This document shows, piece after piece, positions 7,989 to 17,377 of a stretch of 64,000 nt of DNA. Each line of letters opens with the position of its first letter. Position 1 is the first letter of the stretch. The position numbers and the translations under genes are program-made. Origin of the DNA: JAKPPT01 sp964630305 (lineage in GTDB: Bacteria; Spirochaetota; Spirochaetia; Treponematales; UBA12059); assembly GCA_964630305.1 (NCBI GenBank), contig CAZVTR010000001.1, forward strand, positions 62,001 through 126,000, read 5' to 3'. A model generated the notes under the pieces. That model saw only the letters and a list, made by a program, of their open reading frames with translations. It was not told where the DNA came from and made no database searches.

Positions 7989-9827
7989 ATGTGCGGCATT
8001 ATTGGCTACACGGGGCCAAAGCGAGCGGCCCGAATTTTGCTTGAGGGTCTCAAGCGTCTTGAATACCGCGGCTATGATTCTGCAGGTATTGCTGTTAACG
8101 AGGATCTTGAAAACAAAGATGCTCCTTTTACTGTGTATAAGCGTACAGGTAAAATTGCGCAATTGCGTGAAATAGTTCCAAAAGAATTACCAGGGATTTG
8201 CGGCATTGGACACACCCGCTGGGCTACGCATGGCGGAGTCACCGACATCAATGCGCATCCGCATTGCTCAGCAGATGGAAGAATTGCCATAGTTCATAAC
8301 GGCATAATAGAAAATTATACGACGCTCAAGGAAATGCTCATTAAAGAAGGCTTTACTTTCGTGAGCGAAACCGATAGCGAAGTCATTGCGCATCTTATTG
8401 CCTATGTGTATGAAGGCGATTTAGAAACAGCGGTTAAAACAACAGTCTCGTATCTCAAAGGAACCTACGGCATTGCATGTATGCATAAAGCCGAACCGGG
8501 TAGAATTGTTGGCGCTCGCAACGGGAGCCCGCTCGTCGTTGGCGTTGGTGATGGAGAGATGTTTTTAGCAAGTGATGTAACTGCTATGCTTGCTCATACA
8601 CGACGAGTTGTCTATCTCAACGATGGAGAAATTGTTTCCCTGTATCCGCATGAGTTTTCTATTAGCGATGCAGAGGATAGACCTATCGTTCCAAAAATTA
8701 ATCATATCGATTGGGAAATCAGCGCAATCGAAAAAGAAGGTTTTTCCTGTTACATGGAAAAAGAAATTTTTGAACAGCCCGATTCCATAGCTCGTGCGCT
8801 GAGCGGAAGAATAGATCTTGAAACTGGCACCGCTAAGCTGGGCGGACTGAATCTCTCGAAAAAAGAACTCCTAGGAATCGATGCAATTCAGATTATTGCT
8901 GCCGGCACAAGCTACCATGCAGGAATGACGGCTTCGTATCTCTTTGAGCAGGTTGCGCGCCTTCCTTCTCAGGCACACCTAGCGAGTGAGCTTCGATATA
9001 AAAACCCTATTGTGTCGCCCGGCATGCTCTATTTTGCTGTATCGCAGTCGGGAGAAACTGCTGATACACTCTATGCCATGCGCGAAATACAGCGCCGCGG
9101 CGGAACTGTTTTAGGCATTTGCAACGTGGTAGGCTCGACAATTGCCCGTGAGAGTGATGGAGGCGTTTATGTACACTCAGGCCCTGAGATCGCAGTGGCT
9201 TCCACAAAAGCCTTTACGAGTCAGCTTGCTGCATTTTATCTCCTTGCGCTCAATTTTGCCAGGCTGCATGATATGTCTGCGCATCAAGGACAGCAGTATT
9301 GCCAAAAATTACAGCAGGTTCCGGAACTGGTAAAAGAAACGCTCAAGCTCCGGGATACCATACAGCGAATAGCAAAACGATACTGTCAATACAAAGATTT
9401 TCTCTTTTTAGGAAGAAACTTGCTGTATCCTATAGCTCTCGAAGGCGCATTAAAACTCAAGGAAATCTCGTATATCCATGCCGAAGGGTATGCCGCCGGG
9501 GAAATTAAACACGGACCCATTGCGCTCATCAGCCCTGACACTCCCAGTGTCTTTCTTGTCTCCAATGATTACCTTCGGGAAAAAACAATAAGCAACATGA
9601 AGGAAATCAAGGCTCGAGGCGGGCTTATCATTGCGGTTGCAGAAGCAGGTGATGAGGAAGTAGCCAGCATCGCCGATGAATATATTGGCATACCGCACTG
9701 CGATACACTGTTCCAGCCATTTTTAATGGTAATACCGCTCCAGCTCTTTGCATATTTCTGCGCCCTGGAACTGGGAAAAGATGTCGACCAGCCCAGAAAC
9801 CTTGCAAAGAGCGTTACGGTAGAATAA
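7989..9827 (+). CDS. glmS: Glutamine--fructose-6-phosphate aminotransferase (isomerizing)
   Basis: GlmS makes glucosamine-6-phosphate from fructose-6-phosphate and glutamine, the first step to UDP-GlcNAc and peptidoglycan. The protein is 612 residues. Cys2 of MCGIIGYTG is the glutaminase nucleophile, and the class II glutaminase domain covers about 1-230. Two SIS isomerase domains follow, with AGTSYHAG near 300, SQSGETADT near 350 and a C-terminal end in LAKSVTVE, the conserved sugar-site tail. The ATG at 7989 follows a strong GGAAGGAG site. The gene appears to be transcribed alone and ends before a hairpin shared with the convergent gene. Confidence 0.96.
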   Translation: MCGIIGYTGPKRAARILLEGLKRLEYRGYDSAGIAVNEDLENKDAPFTVYKRTGKIAQLREIVPKELPGICGIGHTRWATHGGVTDINAHPHCSADGRIAIVHNGIIENYTTLKEMLIKEGFTFVSETDSEVIAHLIAYVYEGDLETAVKTTVSYLKGTYGIACMHKAEPGRIVGARNGSPLVVGVGDGEMFLASDVTAMLAHTRRVVYLNDGEIVSLYPHEFSISDAEDRPIVPKINHIDWEISAIEKEGFSCYMEKEIFEQPDSIARALSGRIDLETGTAKLGGLNLSKKELLGIDAIQIIAAGTSYHAGMTASYLFEQVARLPSQAHLASELRYKNPIVSPGMLYFAVSQSGETADTLYAMREIQRRGGTVLGICNVVGSTIARESDGGVYVHSGPEIAVASTKAFTSQLAAFYLLALNFARLHDMSAHQGQQYCQKLQQVPELVKETLKLRDTIQRIAKRYCQYKDFLFLGRNLLYPIALEGALKLKEISYIHAEGYAAGEIKHGPIALISPDTPSVFLVSNDYLREKTISNMKEIKARGGLIIAVAEAGDEEVASIADEYIGIPHCDTLFQPFLMVIPLQLFAYFCALELGKDVDQPRNLAKSVTVE

Positions 9828-9867
9828 CAATAGCAGTACTTATTTATTTCTAGGTGTTTAATGATAA

Positions 9868-9900
9868 GGGCTGTCTCAAATAAGACAGCCCTCCTTGTTT
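9868..9900. terminator. Bidirectional terminator between glmS and the GGDEF gene
   Basis: A nine-base-pair stem (GGGCTGTCT, then AGACAGCCC, ending at 9891) with a six-base loop is followed by a T-rich run on the plus strand. It lies between the ends of two convergent genes, so it probably serves both. Confidence 0.8.
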
Positions 9901-9925
9901 TAACAAATTTTAATTATAGTACTCT

Positions 9926-12043
9926 TCACCGTTCCCATGCTACTTTGTTGCGGCCTGTTTCTTTTGCATAGTAGAGCGCGCGATCGGAGCGGGCCAGAAG
10001 AGAATCCATGGTATCTCCATCCTGAAATTCTGCTAATCCAAAGCTTGCAGTAAATACAACGGCTTTGCCGGGATAAGCTTCAATCTCAGCATTTTCAAAA
10101 GAATTTCTTATGCGCTCGGCAACGATTTTTGCGCCTTCAAGGTGAGTGTTTGGCAAGAGAATAGTGAATTCTTCCCCGCCATAACGCCCAATCGTATCGG
10201 TAGTCCGTAAATTAGTCTTTGCGAGTGCAGCTGCTTTTTGGAGCACAATGTCTCCTATTGAGTGACCATAGGTGTCATTGATACGTTTAAAAAAATCAAT
10301 GTCAAACATTAAAAAGCTCAAATTAGTGCCATACCGGGAAGCCCGTTCAAGTTCTATAAAAAATAAATCCATAAATTTTCGCCGGTTAGCGATACCGGTG
10401 AGCGGGTCAGTTGAAGCAAGCAGCTGAACATCATGAAACAGCTTTGCATTTTGTATTGCAACTCCGGCGTATGCCGCAAGTGCATGCAGCGTTTCTAAGT
10501 GGTGTTTCTTATAAACGCCTATAGGCCGAGCTTGTGCTGTCAATACTCCTTTAACAGATGTACCAACAAGAATTGGGCAGAACATCAGAGAGTAAACAGG
10601 CTCATTATTATCAAGTGCTACATACTGTGTTTTTTCAACATATTTGGAATATTCTTTAAATATATTGCTAATGAGAATGTCTTCATTGTTGCGGATGCAA
10701 TATGCAGCAAGACTATCCTTGTTATCAATATGCATCGTAAACGGTTCACCTTCGGTTTCGTTTTCTATAAAATAATCAAATGCAAGTTCGCTTTTCTGCT
10801 GATTATAAATTGCAAGACCAAATGCATTGATGGGCATGAGATTTTTAAGTTTACTGTAGATAATAGAACCGATTGTTTTAGTGTCCATTGCACTTGCAAT
10901 AAGTGTTCCTGTTTCAGAGATAAGCTGAAGCCGTTTAATTTCCTGTTCATACTGGTTTTTTTCAAATAAAACTCTGTTTTGATGGGCAACAAAGGATTGA
11001 CCTATTAGTTTTTCATTAAAAAGCTGTTTTTCCTTATCATAACTTTCTGAAAGTGTTGTGTAAGCTTTCTGCCATTCCTGCTGTTCTGCTAGTATTCGTG
11101 CTTCAAGTGCTTTACCTTCAACAATGAGTCTGGAAATATTTTCTGTTGCTGCAATATGTAATACTTCTTTAACATAGTGCATGCTTTCATCATACTGCTG
11201 TCTTTTAAAAAGCAGTTGTGCTAAGAGGAATGCACATTCTGCAATTAGCCTTGGGTTATGTATTGATTTTGCTTGAGAGTATGATGCATTGAGGAGCGCT
11301 TCGGCTTTTTGGCTGTCGCGCCTTTCTAAGAGCATAGCAAAACGGTTTTGAATATCAATTTCTGTAAAAATAAAGCTGTTTGTTTTGCATTCTTCAAGAC
11401 AATCAAGGAATAATTTATATGCAGCTTGCAGTCTGTTTTGTTCAACCATAATAGAAGCTCTGTATGATTCTGCAATCACTTTATTGTTAGGCAAAATATT
11501 TTCATAAGAGAGAGCTTGCAAAAGAAAGCGGTCTGCTTCTTCAAAGTTATGCAATTGATAATATACAATGCCGAGATTTGAACTTGCGGTTGCAATTCCT
11601 TCCTGATAATTGATTTGCTGGCTTAATTCCAGTGCCTGAACATAATACTCTATTGCCAGAGTGAAATTAGACTGGTACATATAACAAACGCCAATGCCGT
11701 TTAATGTTCGTGCAGTGCCAAAGTTATCATTATTTTCTTGGAATATTGGCAACACTTCCTGGAATTTTGACATTGCTTTATCGGTTTCGCCGTGTTTTAG
11801 ATTAAGCCAAGCTGCGAGAAATGTACTCCATGCTTTACCTGCATTGTATCCTTGTTCATCTATGAATGCATGTTCAAGAAAGTTGAAAACATGAGTGAAA
11901 AAATCTGGATCTCGTTCCAGATCACTGAGCAGGCTTTGAATAAATAAATATGCCCTAGCGGGCACTGACATATTCTGGTTGTCAATTTGCTCAGCAATTT
12001 TAGCTATTTCTTTCGAAAAATCTTTTATTGGACACTTATTCAT
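9926..12043 (-). CDS. TPR-GAF-GGDEF diguanylate cyclase
   Basis: This is a cytosolic signalling protein likely to make cyclic di-GMP. The first about 350 residues are tetratricopeptide repeats, followed by a helical linker, a GAF-type sensor domain (about 370-530) and a C-terminal GGDEF domain. The active site reads GGEEF, and RTTD placed five residues upstream is a proper RxxD inhibitory site, so the enzyme looks active and product-inhibited. No membrane segment is visible. I chose ATG 12043, and a TTG at 12052 would add three residues; neither has a clear ribosome-binding site. Cyclic di-GMP often controls motility, but a link to the flagellar genes here is not shown. Confidence 0.9.
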   Translation of the reverse strand: MNKCPIKDFSKEIAKIAEQIDNQNMSVPARAYLFIQSLLSDLERDPDFFTHVFNFLEHAFIDEQGYNAGKAWSTFLAAWLNLKHGETDKAMSKFQEVLPIFQENNDNFGTARTLNGIGVCYMYQSNFTLAIEYYVQALELSQQINYQEGIATASSNLGIVYYQLHNFEEADRFLLQALSYENILPNNKVIAESYRASIMVEQNRLQAAYKLFLDCLEECKTNSFIFTEIDIQNRFAMLLERRDSQKAEALLNASYSQAKSIHNPRLIAECAFLLAQLLFKRQQYDESMHYVKEVLHIAATENISRLIVEGKALEARILAEQQEWQKAYTTLSESYDKEKQLFNEKLIGQSFVAHQNRVLFEKNQYEQEIKRLQLISETGTLIASAMDTKTIGSIIYSKLKNLMPINAFGLAIYNQQKSELAFDYFIENETEGEPFTMHIDNKDSLAAYCIRNNEDILISNIFKEYSKYVEKTQYVALDNNEPVYSLMFCPILVGTSVKGVLTAQARPIGVYKKHHLETLHALAAYAGVAIQNAKLFHDVQLLASTDPLTGIANRRKFMDLFFIELERASRYGTNLSFLMFDIDFFKRINDTYGHSIGDIVLQKAAALAKTNLRTTDTIGRYGGEEFTILLPNTHLEGAKIVAERIRNSFENAEIEAYPGKAVVFTASFGLAEFQDGDTMDSLLARSDRALYYAKETGRNKVAWER

Positions 12044-12058
12044 TCTAGACAAACTATT

Positions 12059-12086
12059 ATCATACGATTAGTAAATTGTAAAGCAA
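12059..12086 (-). promoter_or_regulatory. Candidate promoter of the GGDEF gene
   Basis: On the minus strand TTGCTT (12081-12086) and TATGAT (12059-12064) are 16 bases apart. The predicted start lies very near the coding start, so the message would have almost no leader, which fits the lack of a ribosome-binding site. Confidence 0.4.
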
Positions 12087-12164
12087 ATTATTTATTTATT
12101 TATTGAAAATAATTATCGTTGCTCAGTTGTATGCCTTTTAGAATTGGTATATAGTAGGGCTACT

Positions 12165-13427
12165 ATGCGATATTGGAATTTTCTTATTTGTATCACTATT
12201 TGTATTGTACTTGCGTTTTCTGGAAATGCTCATGCTCAGAGCTTTATAACGGGATATTGGGAAGGCACAATGAAATTTGTTGATGGAGTGCTTCCCATTG
12301 CGATGAGGCTTGTAGAACACGGAGCGCTGCTTGATATACCTTCGCAAAACCTATACGGCTTTCCGTGTTCATCATCAAGCTTTATTAAAAATAAATTGGT
12401 AATTGTTTTTGCCTTTGGTAATACAAAACTTACATTTGATGGTGTTATAACGGGGACACAGTATACAGGAAATTTTAGCAATGGCAGCTCAGGAGGCAGT
12501 TTTGAGCTTGCTGTAGTAAAAAAGCCTCAGCGGAGAGGAGAATTCGCGCTCAGAATTCCTGTTAAAGGAGCTGTTCTGCCTGGCACTTTGCTTGTGCCGC
12601 AAGACATTCCGGATAAGGTGCCGCTTGTTATCTTTCACTCCGGATTAGGCGTTACTGATAGAAATGGCAATAACTATAATATAGCAGGAAAAAATGATGC
12701 TATAAAACAATTAGCAGAAGCTTTGCAGTTATCTGGTATAGCATCGTTTCGCTATGATAAACGCGGTGCAGGCGAAGCCTATTGGCTTGTTAAAAGTGAA
12801 AATGAATTAAGTCCAAAAGTCTGGACCGATGATTTTCTTGAGGTAATTAAATATTTTAAAAATGATTCCAGGTTTTCCAGTATATGGCTCATGGGCATCC
12901 ATGATGGTGCTTTAATTACTGCAGCCGCAGCACTAAAATCATCAGATTATGATGGCATTATTATTGCTTGTTCAAGCGCTTATGCCCCCTATGAGACCTA
13001 TCTTAAGAGCATAGAAGATGCGCCGCAGGATAAACAGGCAGAGGGCAAAGCAATATTAGAATCGCTTAAAAAAGGGAAAAAAGTTACAAATTATTCAGAT
13101 TTTTATGCAACAGCATTTAGAAGTTCATTTCAAAATTATTTAATAGAATTATTCACATTTGACCTTAAACGTGATTTGGCAAAAATTAAAAAGCCCATTT
13201 TAGTAATTCAGGGTGACCGTGATATGCAAGTAACGTACTATGAATACACTAAAATAATGGAATCGGTTCCTCAGGCAAAGGGTATTGTTATCCCCGAAAT
13301 GAATCATGTGCTCAAACTTGTATCGCCGTTTATGGATGATAACAATAAGGCATTCTCTGATCCTGCATTTCCTATACCGTTTGAGTTATTAACGGGGATT
13401 TTAGATTTTATTAAAGGAAACCAATAA
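12165..13427 (+). CDS. Exported alpha/beta-hydrolase-like protein without a nucleophile serine
   Basis: The N-terminus has a signal peptide with a likely cleavage after AHA (near residue 24), so the protein is exported. I chose ATG 12165 because it follows AGTAGGG and starts the signal peptide directly. Residues about 25-125 form a small beta-rich domain, and the rest is an alpha/beta hydrolase fold. The acid (GDRDM) and histidine (MNHVLKL) positions are present, but the nucleophile elbow reads GIHDG instead of GxSxG, placing His at residue 246 where Ser is expected. It may be a noncatalytic binding protein or use altered chemistry. A terminator follows. Confidence 0.8.
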   Translation: MRYWNFLICITICIVLAFSGNAHAQSFITGYWEGTMKFVDGVLPIAMRLVEHGALLDIPSQNLYGFPCSSSSFIKNKLVIVFAFGNTKLTFDGVITGTQYTGNFSNGSSGGSFELAVVKKPQRRGEFALRIPVKGAVLPGTLLVPQDIPDKVPLVIFHSGLGVTDRNGNNYNIAGKNDAIKQLAEALQLSGIASFRYDKRGAGEAYWLVKSENELSPKVWTDDFLEVIKYFKNDSRFSSIWLMGIHDGALITAAAALKSSDYDGIIIACSSAYAPYETYLKSIEDAPQDKQAEGKAILESLKKGKKVTNYSDFYATAFRSSFQNYLIELFTFDLKRDLAKIKKPILVIQGDRDMQVTYYEYTKIMESVPQAKGIVIPEMNHVLKLVSPFMDDNNKAFSDPAFPIPFELLTGILDFIKGNQ

Positions 13428-13462
13428 AATATTTTAAAAGAAAAGCGGTTGCTTAAATACTA

Positions 13463-13499
13463 AATAAGCTGGCAGGTAAAATAGCAGTGCCAGCTTATT
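13463..13499. terminator. Bidirectional terminator between convergent genes
   Basis: AATAAGCTGGCA (13463-13474) and its exact complement TGCCAGCTTATT (13488-13499) form a 12-base-pair stem with a 13-base loop. T-rich sequence lies on the 3' side in both directions. It separates the hydrolase gene from the convergent lipoprotein gene. Confidence 0.75.
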
Positions 13500-13524
13500 C
13501 GTTTTATCGTAAAAGTGTGGTTTA

Positions 13525-14406
13525 CTAATTGTTTAGTATACCTTGAAGCGTGGTTCCAGATGAACTGTTAATGAGTGTGCTAATTTCGGAGAGCGTCAAC
13601 CCTTTATAGGTGCAGGTTGCTCGGCCTTCTTCATCAATAGTCCATTCCAGTTTTGAAGCAATTTTAGAAGCATTCTGCTGAAATGCTGTTGTAACTGTTA
13701 AAAAAACTATTGTTCGTGAAAGCAGAGTGTTTTCTTCTGCTGTCTTTTTATCGGGATATCCCAGTGTTAATGAAAAATCATAAGTGTTCTGGTTTTTAGT
13801 AAAGCTTGCATAGATACTTTGAATTGCGATTTCATCATTGGTTGTATTGAGTATTGTTTTAGAAAAATCTTTGAGCGAATAGATGCCTACTGATAAAGAT
13901 TTTGATGTTAAAAAAGCAATAAAGTTGCCAAATTTATTTTTATCTTTTGCTGTATTTACATCAGCTAAAGTGTTGCTCCTAATATAAAATACACCTGGCG
14001 ATGGTTCCGAAATAAAATAATTGCTGCTGGTATTGTACCAGGCATCCTTGATTTTTTTCCAGTTACCGCTCTTGTCAAGTTTTATTAATAAATTAAGGGA
14101 AGGGAAATCGCCTTTAACAATTGCCTCAATGTTAATAGTTTTATTGCTGGTAACAGAAAGCCCTGCTATAATTAAATCTATACGTTTTATTGCATCCTTT
14201 TGTTCTTTGGTTATTGCAGGCATCATAAATGCAAGTAAATTTTGTGTTGCAGCAGGGTCAAATTCCTGCGGTTTTATGGTAATATAAATAGTGCTGTCAT
14301 CTCTTAAAAGATCGACAGCAAGATTTTTTGCCGGTTTTTGCATTGTCGTGCATGCGCTCATACATAATAATGCAAGAGCTGTTAAAGCTAATAAAATTTT
14401 TTTCAT
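13525..14406 (-). CDS. Lipoprotein of unknown function (293 aa)
   Basis: The N-terminus is a lipoprotein signal peptide (Lys-Lys, hydrophobic core, then MSAC near residue 19), so the mature protein should be lipidated and face the periplasm or cell surface. The mature part is Thr/Ser/Lys-rich with predicted beta structure and no motif that I recognise. The start overlaps the stop of the upstream gene by four bases (ATGA), so the two are translationally coupled and probably work together. A terminator follows the gene. Confidence 0.75.
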   Translation of the reverse strand: MKKILLALTALALLCMSACTTMQKPAKNLAVDLLRDDSTIYITIKPQEFDPAATQNLLAFMMPAITKEQKDAIKRIDLIIAGLSVTSNKTINIEAIVKGDFPSLNLLIKLDKSGNWKKIKDAWYNTSSNYFISEPSPGVFYIRSNTLADVNTAKDKNKFGNFIAFLTSKSLSVGIYSLKDFSKTILNTTNDEIAIQSIYASFTKNQNTYDFSLTLGYPDKKTAEENTLLSRTIVFLTVTTAFQQNASKIASKLEWTIDEEGRATCTYKGLTLSEISTLINSSSGTTLQGILNN

Positions 14407-15407
14407 AAAAGATGCTCCCTTTCAAGAATTTTACTCATTATACTTTTATAATAATGAGCTGATTGAGTCCAATGGTATAAATTAGTCTCTTTAAATGATA
14501 CTGGACATGCAATAGTTTTTGTATCCATGTGGTTAATAAATAGCTCAATTTTATGTTTTATTTTTGGGTGTATGATCGAGTCAAAAAGGCTATCTGTATT
14601 TTGTACAACAGATCCAAGTCCTGCTTGATCAAACCAAAGCTTATATGACCATTCTGGAACGTCCCATTCAAGGATGTAATCAGCAGAGCGCTCATCTTCA
14701 TTGGTGTGTTTCCAGATGGAACATAATTTGTCGAGAATAAATTCTTCATTGTCAAATGATCTCTTGTTATAGATGCATAAGTATCGATATATCTTTTTGG
14801 CAGCTTCGCGGAATCGAACAATGTTATTACATACAGGATCATTTAATCGATTGTCATGCCATAGTGCACCGCAGGCATCTGGCTGTGATCCGAATTGCAT
14901 ATGACCAATAGACTGTTTTACTGTATTCAAAAACACAGAGTTGTCAGTATTTGCATTCCACTGTTCATTTTTGCCGGTAAAATTTTGATGAGCCCATGTA
15001 TCGGCAAAGCCATGAAGCGCAATTCCAATGAGAAAAATATCACGCTGCTCAAAGCATGTAACGAGTGCTTCTTTTGCTAATGTTCCATTTGCTATTACGC
15101 AGTTTGGATTTTTAATGTTATTTTTTAATTGCGCAATAGGTTCGTGACTATTGCCGGGGATAAAATGAAATGGGAGATAGACGTTTTTCTGTATGGCATC
15201 ATCCCAAAATTCATAGCTTTGTGTTATGAGAAATTGCAGTTCTTCATCGGGCATTGAAAATTGCAGTGTGAATACGGCTTCATCAACAAATTGTGAGGAT
15301 CCTGCAAGAATAAAACTGTCTGCTTCAGCAAAGCCTGCTTCGCGCGCAAGTACATATACTGTATTAAAATGAAATTCTTTATTCACTGTATTGTGGTTAT
15401 AGCACAT
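14403..15407 (-). CDS. Uncharacterised protein with His/Asp motif (possible DUF6765 family)
   Basis: The protein is about 334 residues and appears cytosolic. Its most striking motif is ALHGFADTWAHQNF, with His and Asp residues spaced H-x3-D-x3-H (His132, Asp136, His140), and a second His in GNSHEP. Such spacing is seen in zinc-dependent phospholipase C-like and related helical hydrolases, so metal binding is plausible but unproven. From memory it resembles a family called DUF6765. I chose ATG 15407; an upstream TTG at 15440 in the same frame lacks a ribosome-binding site. The gene is coupled to the following lipoprotein gene. Confidence 0.65.
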   Translation of the reverse strand: MCYNHNTVNKEFHFNTVYVLAREAGFAEADSFILAGSSQFVDEAVFTLQFSMPDEELQFLITQSYEFWDDAIQKNVYLPFHFIPGNSHEPIAQLKNNIKNPNCVIANGTLAKEALVTCFEQRDIFLIGIALHGFADTWAHQNFTGKNEQWNANTDNSVFLNTVKQSIGHMQFGSQPDACGALWHDNRLNDPVCNNIVRFREAAKKIYRYLCIYNKRSFDNEEFILDKLCSIWKHTNEDERSADYILEWDVPEWSYKLWFDQAGLGSVVQNTDSLFDSIIHPKIKHKIELFINHMDTKTIACPVSFKETNLYHWTQSAHYYKSIMSKILEREHLL

Positions 15408-15450
15408 CTCAGATAATAAAACAATTGAGACATACTGCAAGCTTTTTACA

Positions 15451-15479
15451 TTGACTTATTTTTGAGGGTTCTTTAGTAT
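15451..15479 (+). promoter_or_regulatory. Sigma70-type promoter of ndk
   Basis: TTGACT (15451-15456) and TAGTAT (15474-15479) are separated by exactly 17 bases. The predicted start is near 15486, about 60 bases before ndk, and gpsA would be cotranscribed. Confidence 0.65.
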
Positions 15480-15546
15480 ATGATAAAGATTGGACGAGAA
15501 ACTCTTAGTTTTATTGATAGTTACGAAAACATGTAAGTAAGGAGCA

Positions 15547-15996
15547 ATGGCTATGGAATACACATTTGCAATGCTCAAACCAGGTGTGCTGCAGAGGCGT
15601 CTTGCGGGTGAGATTATAGCACGAATTGAGAAAAAGGGCCTTCAGATTCATGCCTGTAAAATGATGCAGGTTTCAGAGGAGCTTGCAAAAGAACACTATA
15701 AAGAGCATGCAGGTAAGCCATTTTATAACGATTTAGTTGCATACATTACAAGCGGGCCGGTTATTGCTTTTATTATTGGCGGTGATGATGCCGTTGCTGT
15801 ATTGCGTAAGCTCTGCGGAGCAACCAAAGTAGAGGATGCACTCCCGGGAACTATTCGCGGTGATTTTGCAGAACACACTGGCAAAAATATCATTCATGCT
15901 TCTGATTCTATAGAATCCGCAAAACGCGAAATAGCATTGTTTTTTAATAAGCATGATTTCATAGACTGGAAAGATAATAACGATGAGTGGATATAA
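15547..15996 (+). CDS. ndk: Nucleoside diphosphate kinase
   Basis: Ndk moves the terminal phosphate from ATP to other nucleoside diphosphates through a phosphohistidine. The protein is 149 residues, normal for the family. It shows YTFAMLKPG at the start and the active-site His in NIIHASDS, with GTIRGDF just before. The usual ATG at 15547 lies only two bases from the GGAG site, whereas ATG 15553 is at the better distance of eight bases, so the true protein may begin two residues later. gpsA begins directly after the stop and is probably in the same operon. Confidence 0.95.
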   Translation: MAMEYTFAMLKPGVLQRRLAGEIIARIEKKGLQIHACKMMQVSEELAKEHYKEHAGKPFYNDLVAYITSGPVIAFIIGGDDAVAVLRKLCGATKVEDALPGTIRGDFAEHTGKNIIHASDSIESAKREIALFFNKHDFIDWKDNNDEWI

Positions 15997-15997
15997 T

Positions 15998-17149
15998 ATG
16001 ACAGGGAACGATTCAGATTCAGCTAAGCGCAAACAGTTTATAAAATGGCGGCTTCCTTCCTTCCGATTCCCTCAGCACCGTAAAAAATTATCAATCGGAG
16101 TAATTGGTGCGGGAGCCTGGGGAACGGCTATAGCAAAAGTTTTAACTGAAAATGGTCATGACGTTGTTATATGGGCGCGGGAACAGGAAGTTGCTGACTC
16201 TATAAATACAAAACACACGAATAGCGTATTTTTGCCAGGTGTCCTATTGCCTGATGAACTTACTGCAACGACCAATATGGTAGAAGCTGCAAAAAATCGC
16301 AATATGTTATTTCTTGCCGTGCCATCCCCATTTTTGCTTTCATTGGTAAAAGAGCTTTTTATTGTTCCTGATATTCGCGATGGTAATACGATCATTGCAG
16401 TAGTTACTAAAGGATTTATTGAATCTCCGCGTGGAATAAAACTAATAATTGAGAGTCTTGAAGATTATTTGCCTGGTTTTTACCGGGGTAACCTTGTCTA
16501 TGTTTCTGGACCAAGCCATGCGGAAGAAGTCTCTCGAAAAAAAGTAACGGGTCTAATTGCAGCAAGCATCAATGGCAGAAACGCAATACGCGTTCGAGAG
16601 GCTCTTGCAAATAAGTATCTTTTTGTGTACCCCTCGCTGGATGTTGTTGGTGTTCAGGTGTGCGGTGCTGTAAAGAATGTTATCGCAATAGCGTTTGGTA
16701 TGCTAGATGCACTCAAAGAAACTTCAGATCATTTTGGAGACAATACAGAATCATTGCTCCTTGCAGCAGGACTTAACGAAATCCAAATGCTCGGGCAGGT
16801 GCTGGGAGCGACACATCCTGAAACATTTACTTCGATTGCTGGTGTAGGGGATCTCGATGTAACCTGCCGTTCCATACATGGCAGAAATCGCAGATTCGGA
16901 AGAGATATTATCCAAAAACATGTTCTGGAATCGTTTACAAATCTAGATGATTTGCTCACCAATATTGGAAAGTTAGGATATTTTCCCGAAGGAGCTGTTG
17001 CTGCACAGTATGTGTATAAAATCGCAAAAAAGTTTAAAATAAGTCTTCCTATATGTTTTGGGGTATATAAGATTCTTAATCAAGATATAAAACCTGAAGA
17101 TTTTATTGAAAACTATATAACAGATTTAACCAGAGCAAAAGCACAGTAA
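15998..17149 (+). CDS. gpsA: Glycerol-3-phosphate dehydrogenase [NAD(P)+]
   Basis: GpsA reduces dihydroxyacetone phosphate to sn-glycerol-3-phosphate, the backbone of phospholipids. The N-terminal Rossmann fold has GVIGAGAWGTA, and the catalytic domain has the lysine motif GAVKNVIAIA and the substrate segment CRSIHGRNRRFG. There is an unusual polar N-terminal extension of about 30 residues before the Rossmann motif. I chose ATG 15998, one base after the ndk stop, because GAGTGG sits seven bases upstream. An ATG at 15983, inside ndk, would add five residues. No terminator was evident downstream. Confidence 0.94.
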   Translation: MTGNDSDSAKRKQFIKWRLPSFRFPQHRKKLSIGVIGAGAWGTAIAKVLTENGHDVVIWAREQEVADSINTKHTNSVFLPGVLLPDELTATTNMVEAAKNRNMLFLAVPSPFLLSLVKELFIVPDIRDGNTIIAVVTKGFIESPRGIKLIIESLEDYLPGFYRGNLVYVSGPSHAEEVSRKKVTGLIAASINGRNAIRVREALANKYLFVYPSLDVVGVQVCGAVKNVIAIAFGMLDALKETSDHFGDNTESLLLAAGLNEIQMLGQVLGATHPETFTSIAGVGDLDVTCRSIHGRNRRFGRDIIQKHVLESFTNLDDLLTNIGKLGYFPEGAVAAQYVYKIAKKFKISLPICFGVYKILNQDIKPEDFIENYITDLTRAKAQ

Positions 17150-17377
17150 AGTTCTGAGCCATATTAACAGCAGATTATAGTGTTATAGGCTTTTAATTTC
17201 TCACAAAGACGTCTCAAGTTAGCAATAGTCAATTCAAGTTATTCCAAATAATCGCATACAGTTTGTTCGCAGCTCGTTCTCAAGTTCAATTTGCTTAAAA
17301 ATAACAGCACCTAAACAAATGTATAGTAAAAAGCTAAAATATTTTCTGTCTATTTCAGTTTTTATTATGGAAATCAA

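Noticed and set aside
10499..10969. 156-residue open frame on the plus strand inside the GGDEF gene
   Set aside because: It is antisense to a well-supported gene and its product is low-complexity Cys/Phe/Asn-rich without family features.
17214..17286. Three copies of TCAAGTT upstream of mraZ
   Set aside because: Spacing is irregular (20 and 46 bases) and the motif is short, so chance is likely.
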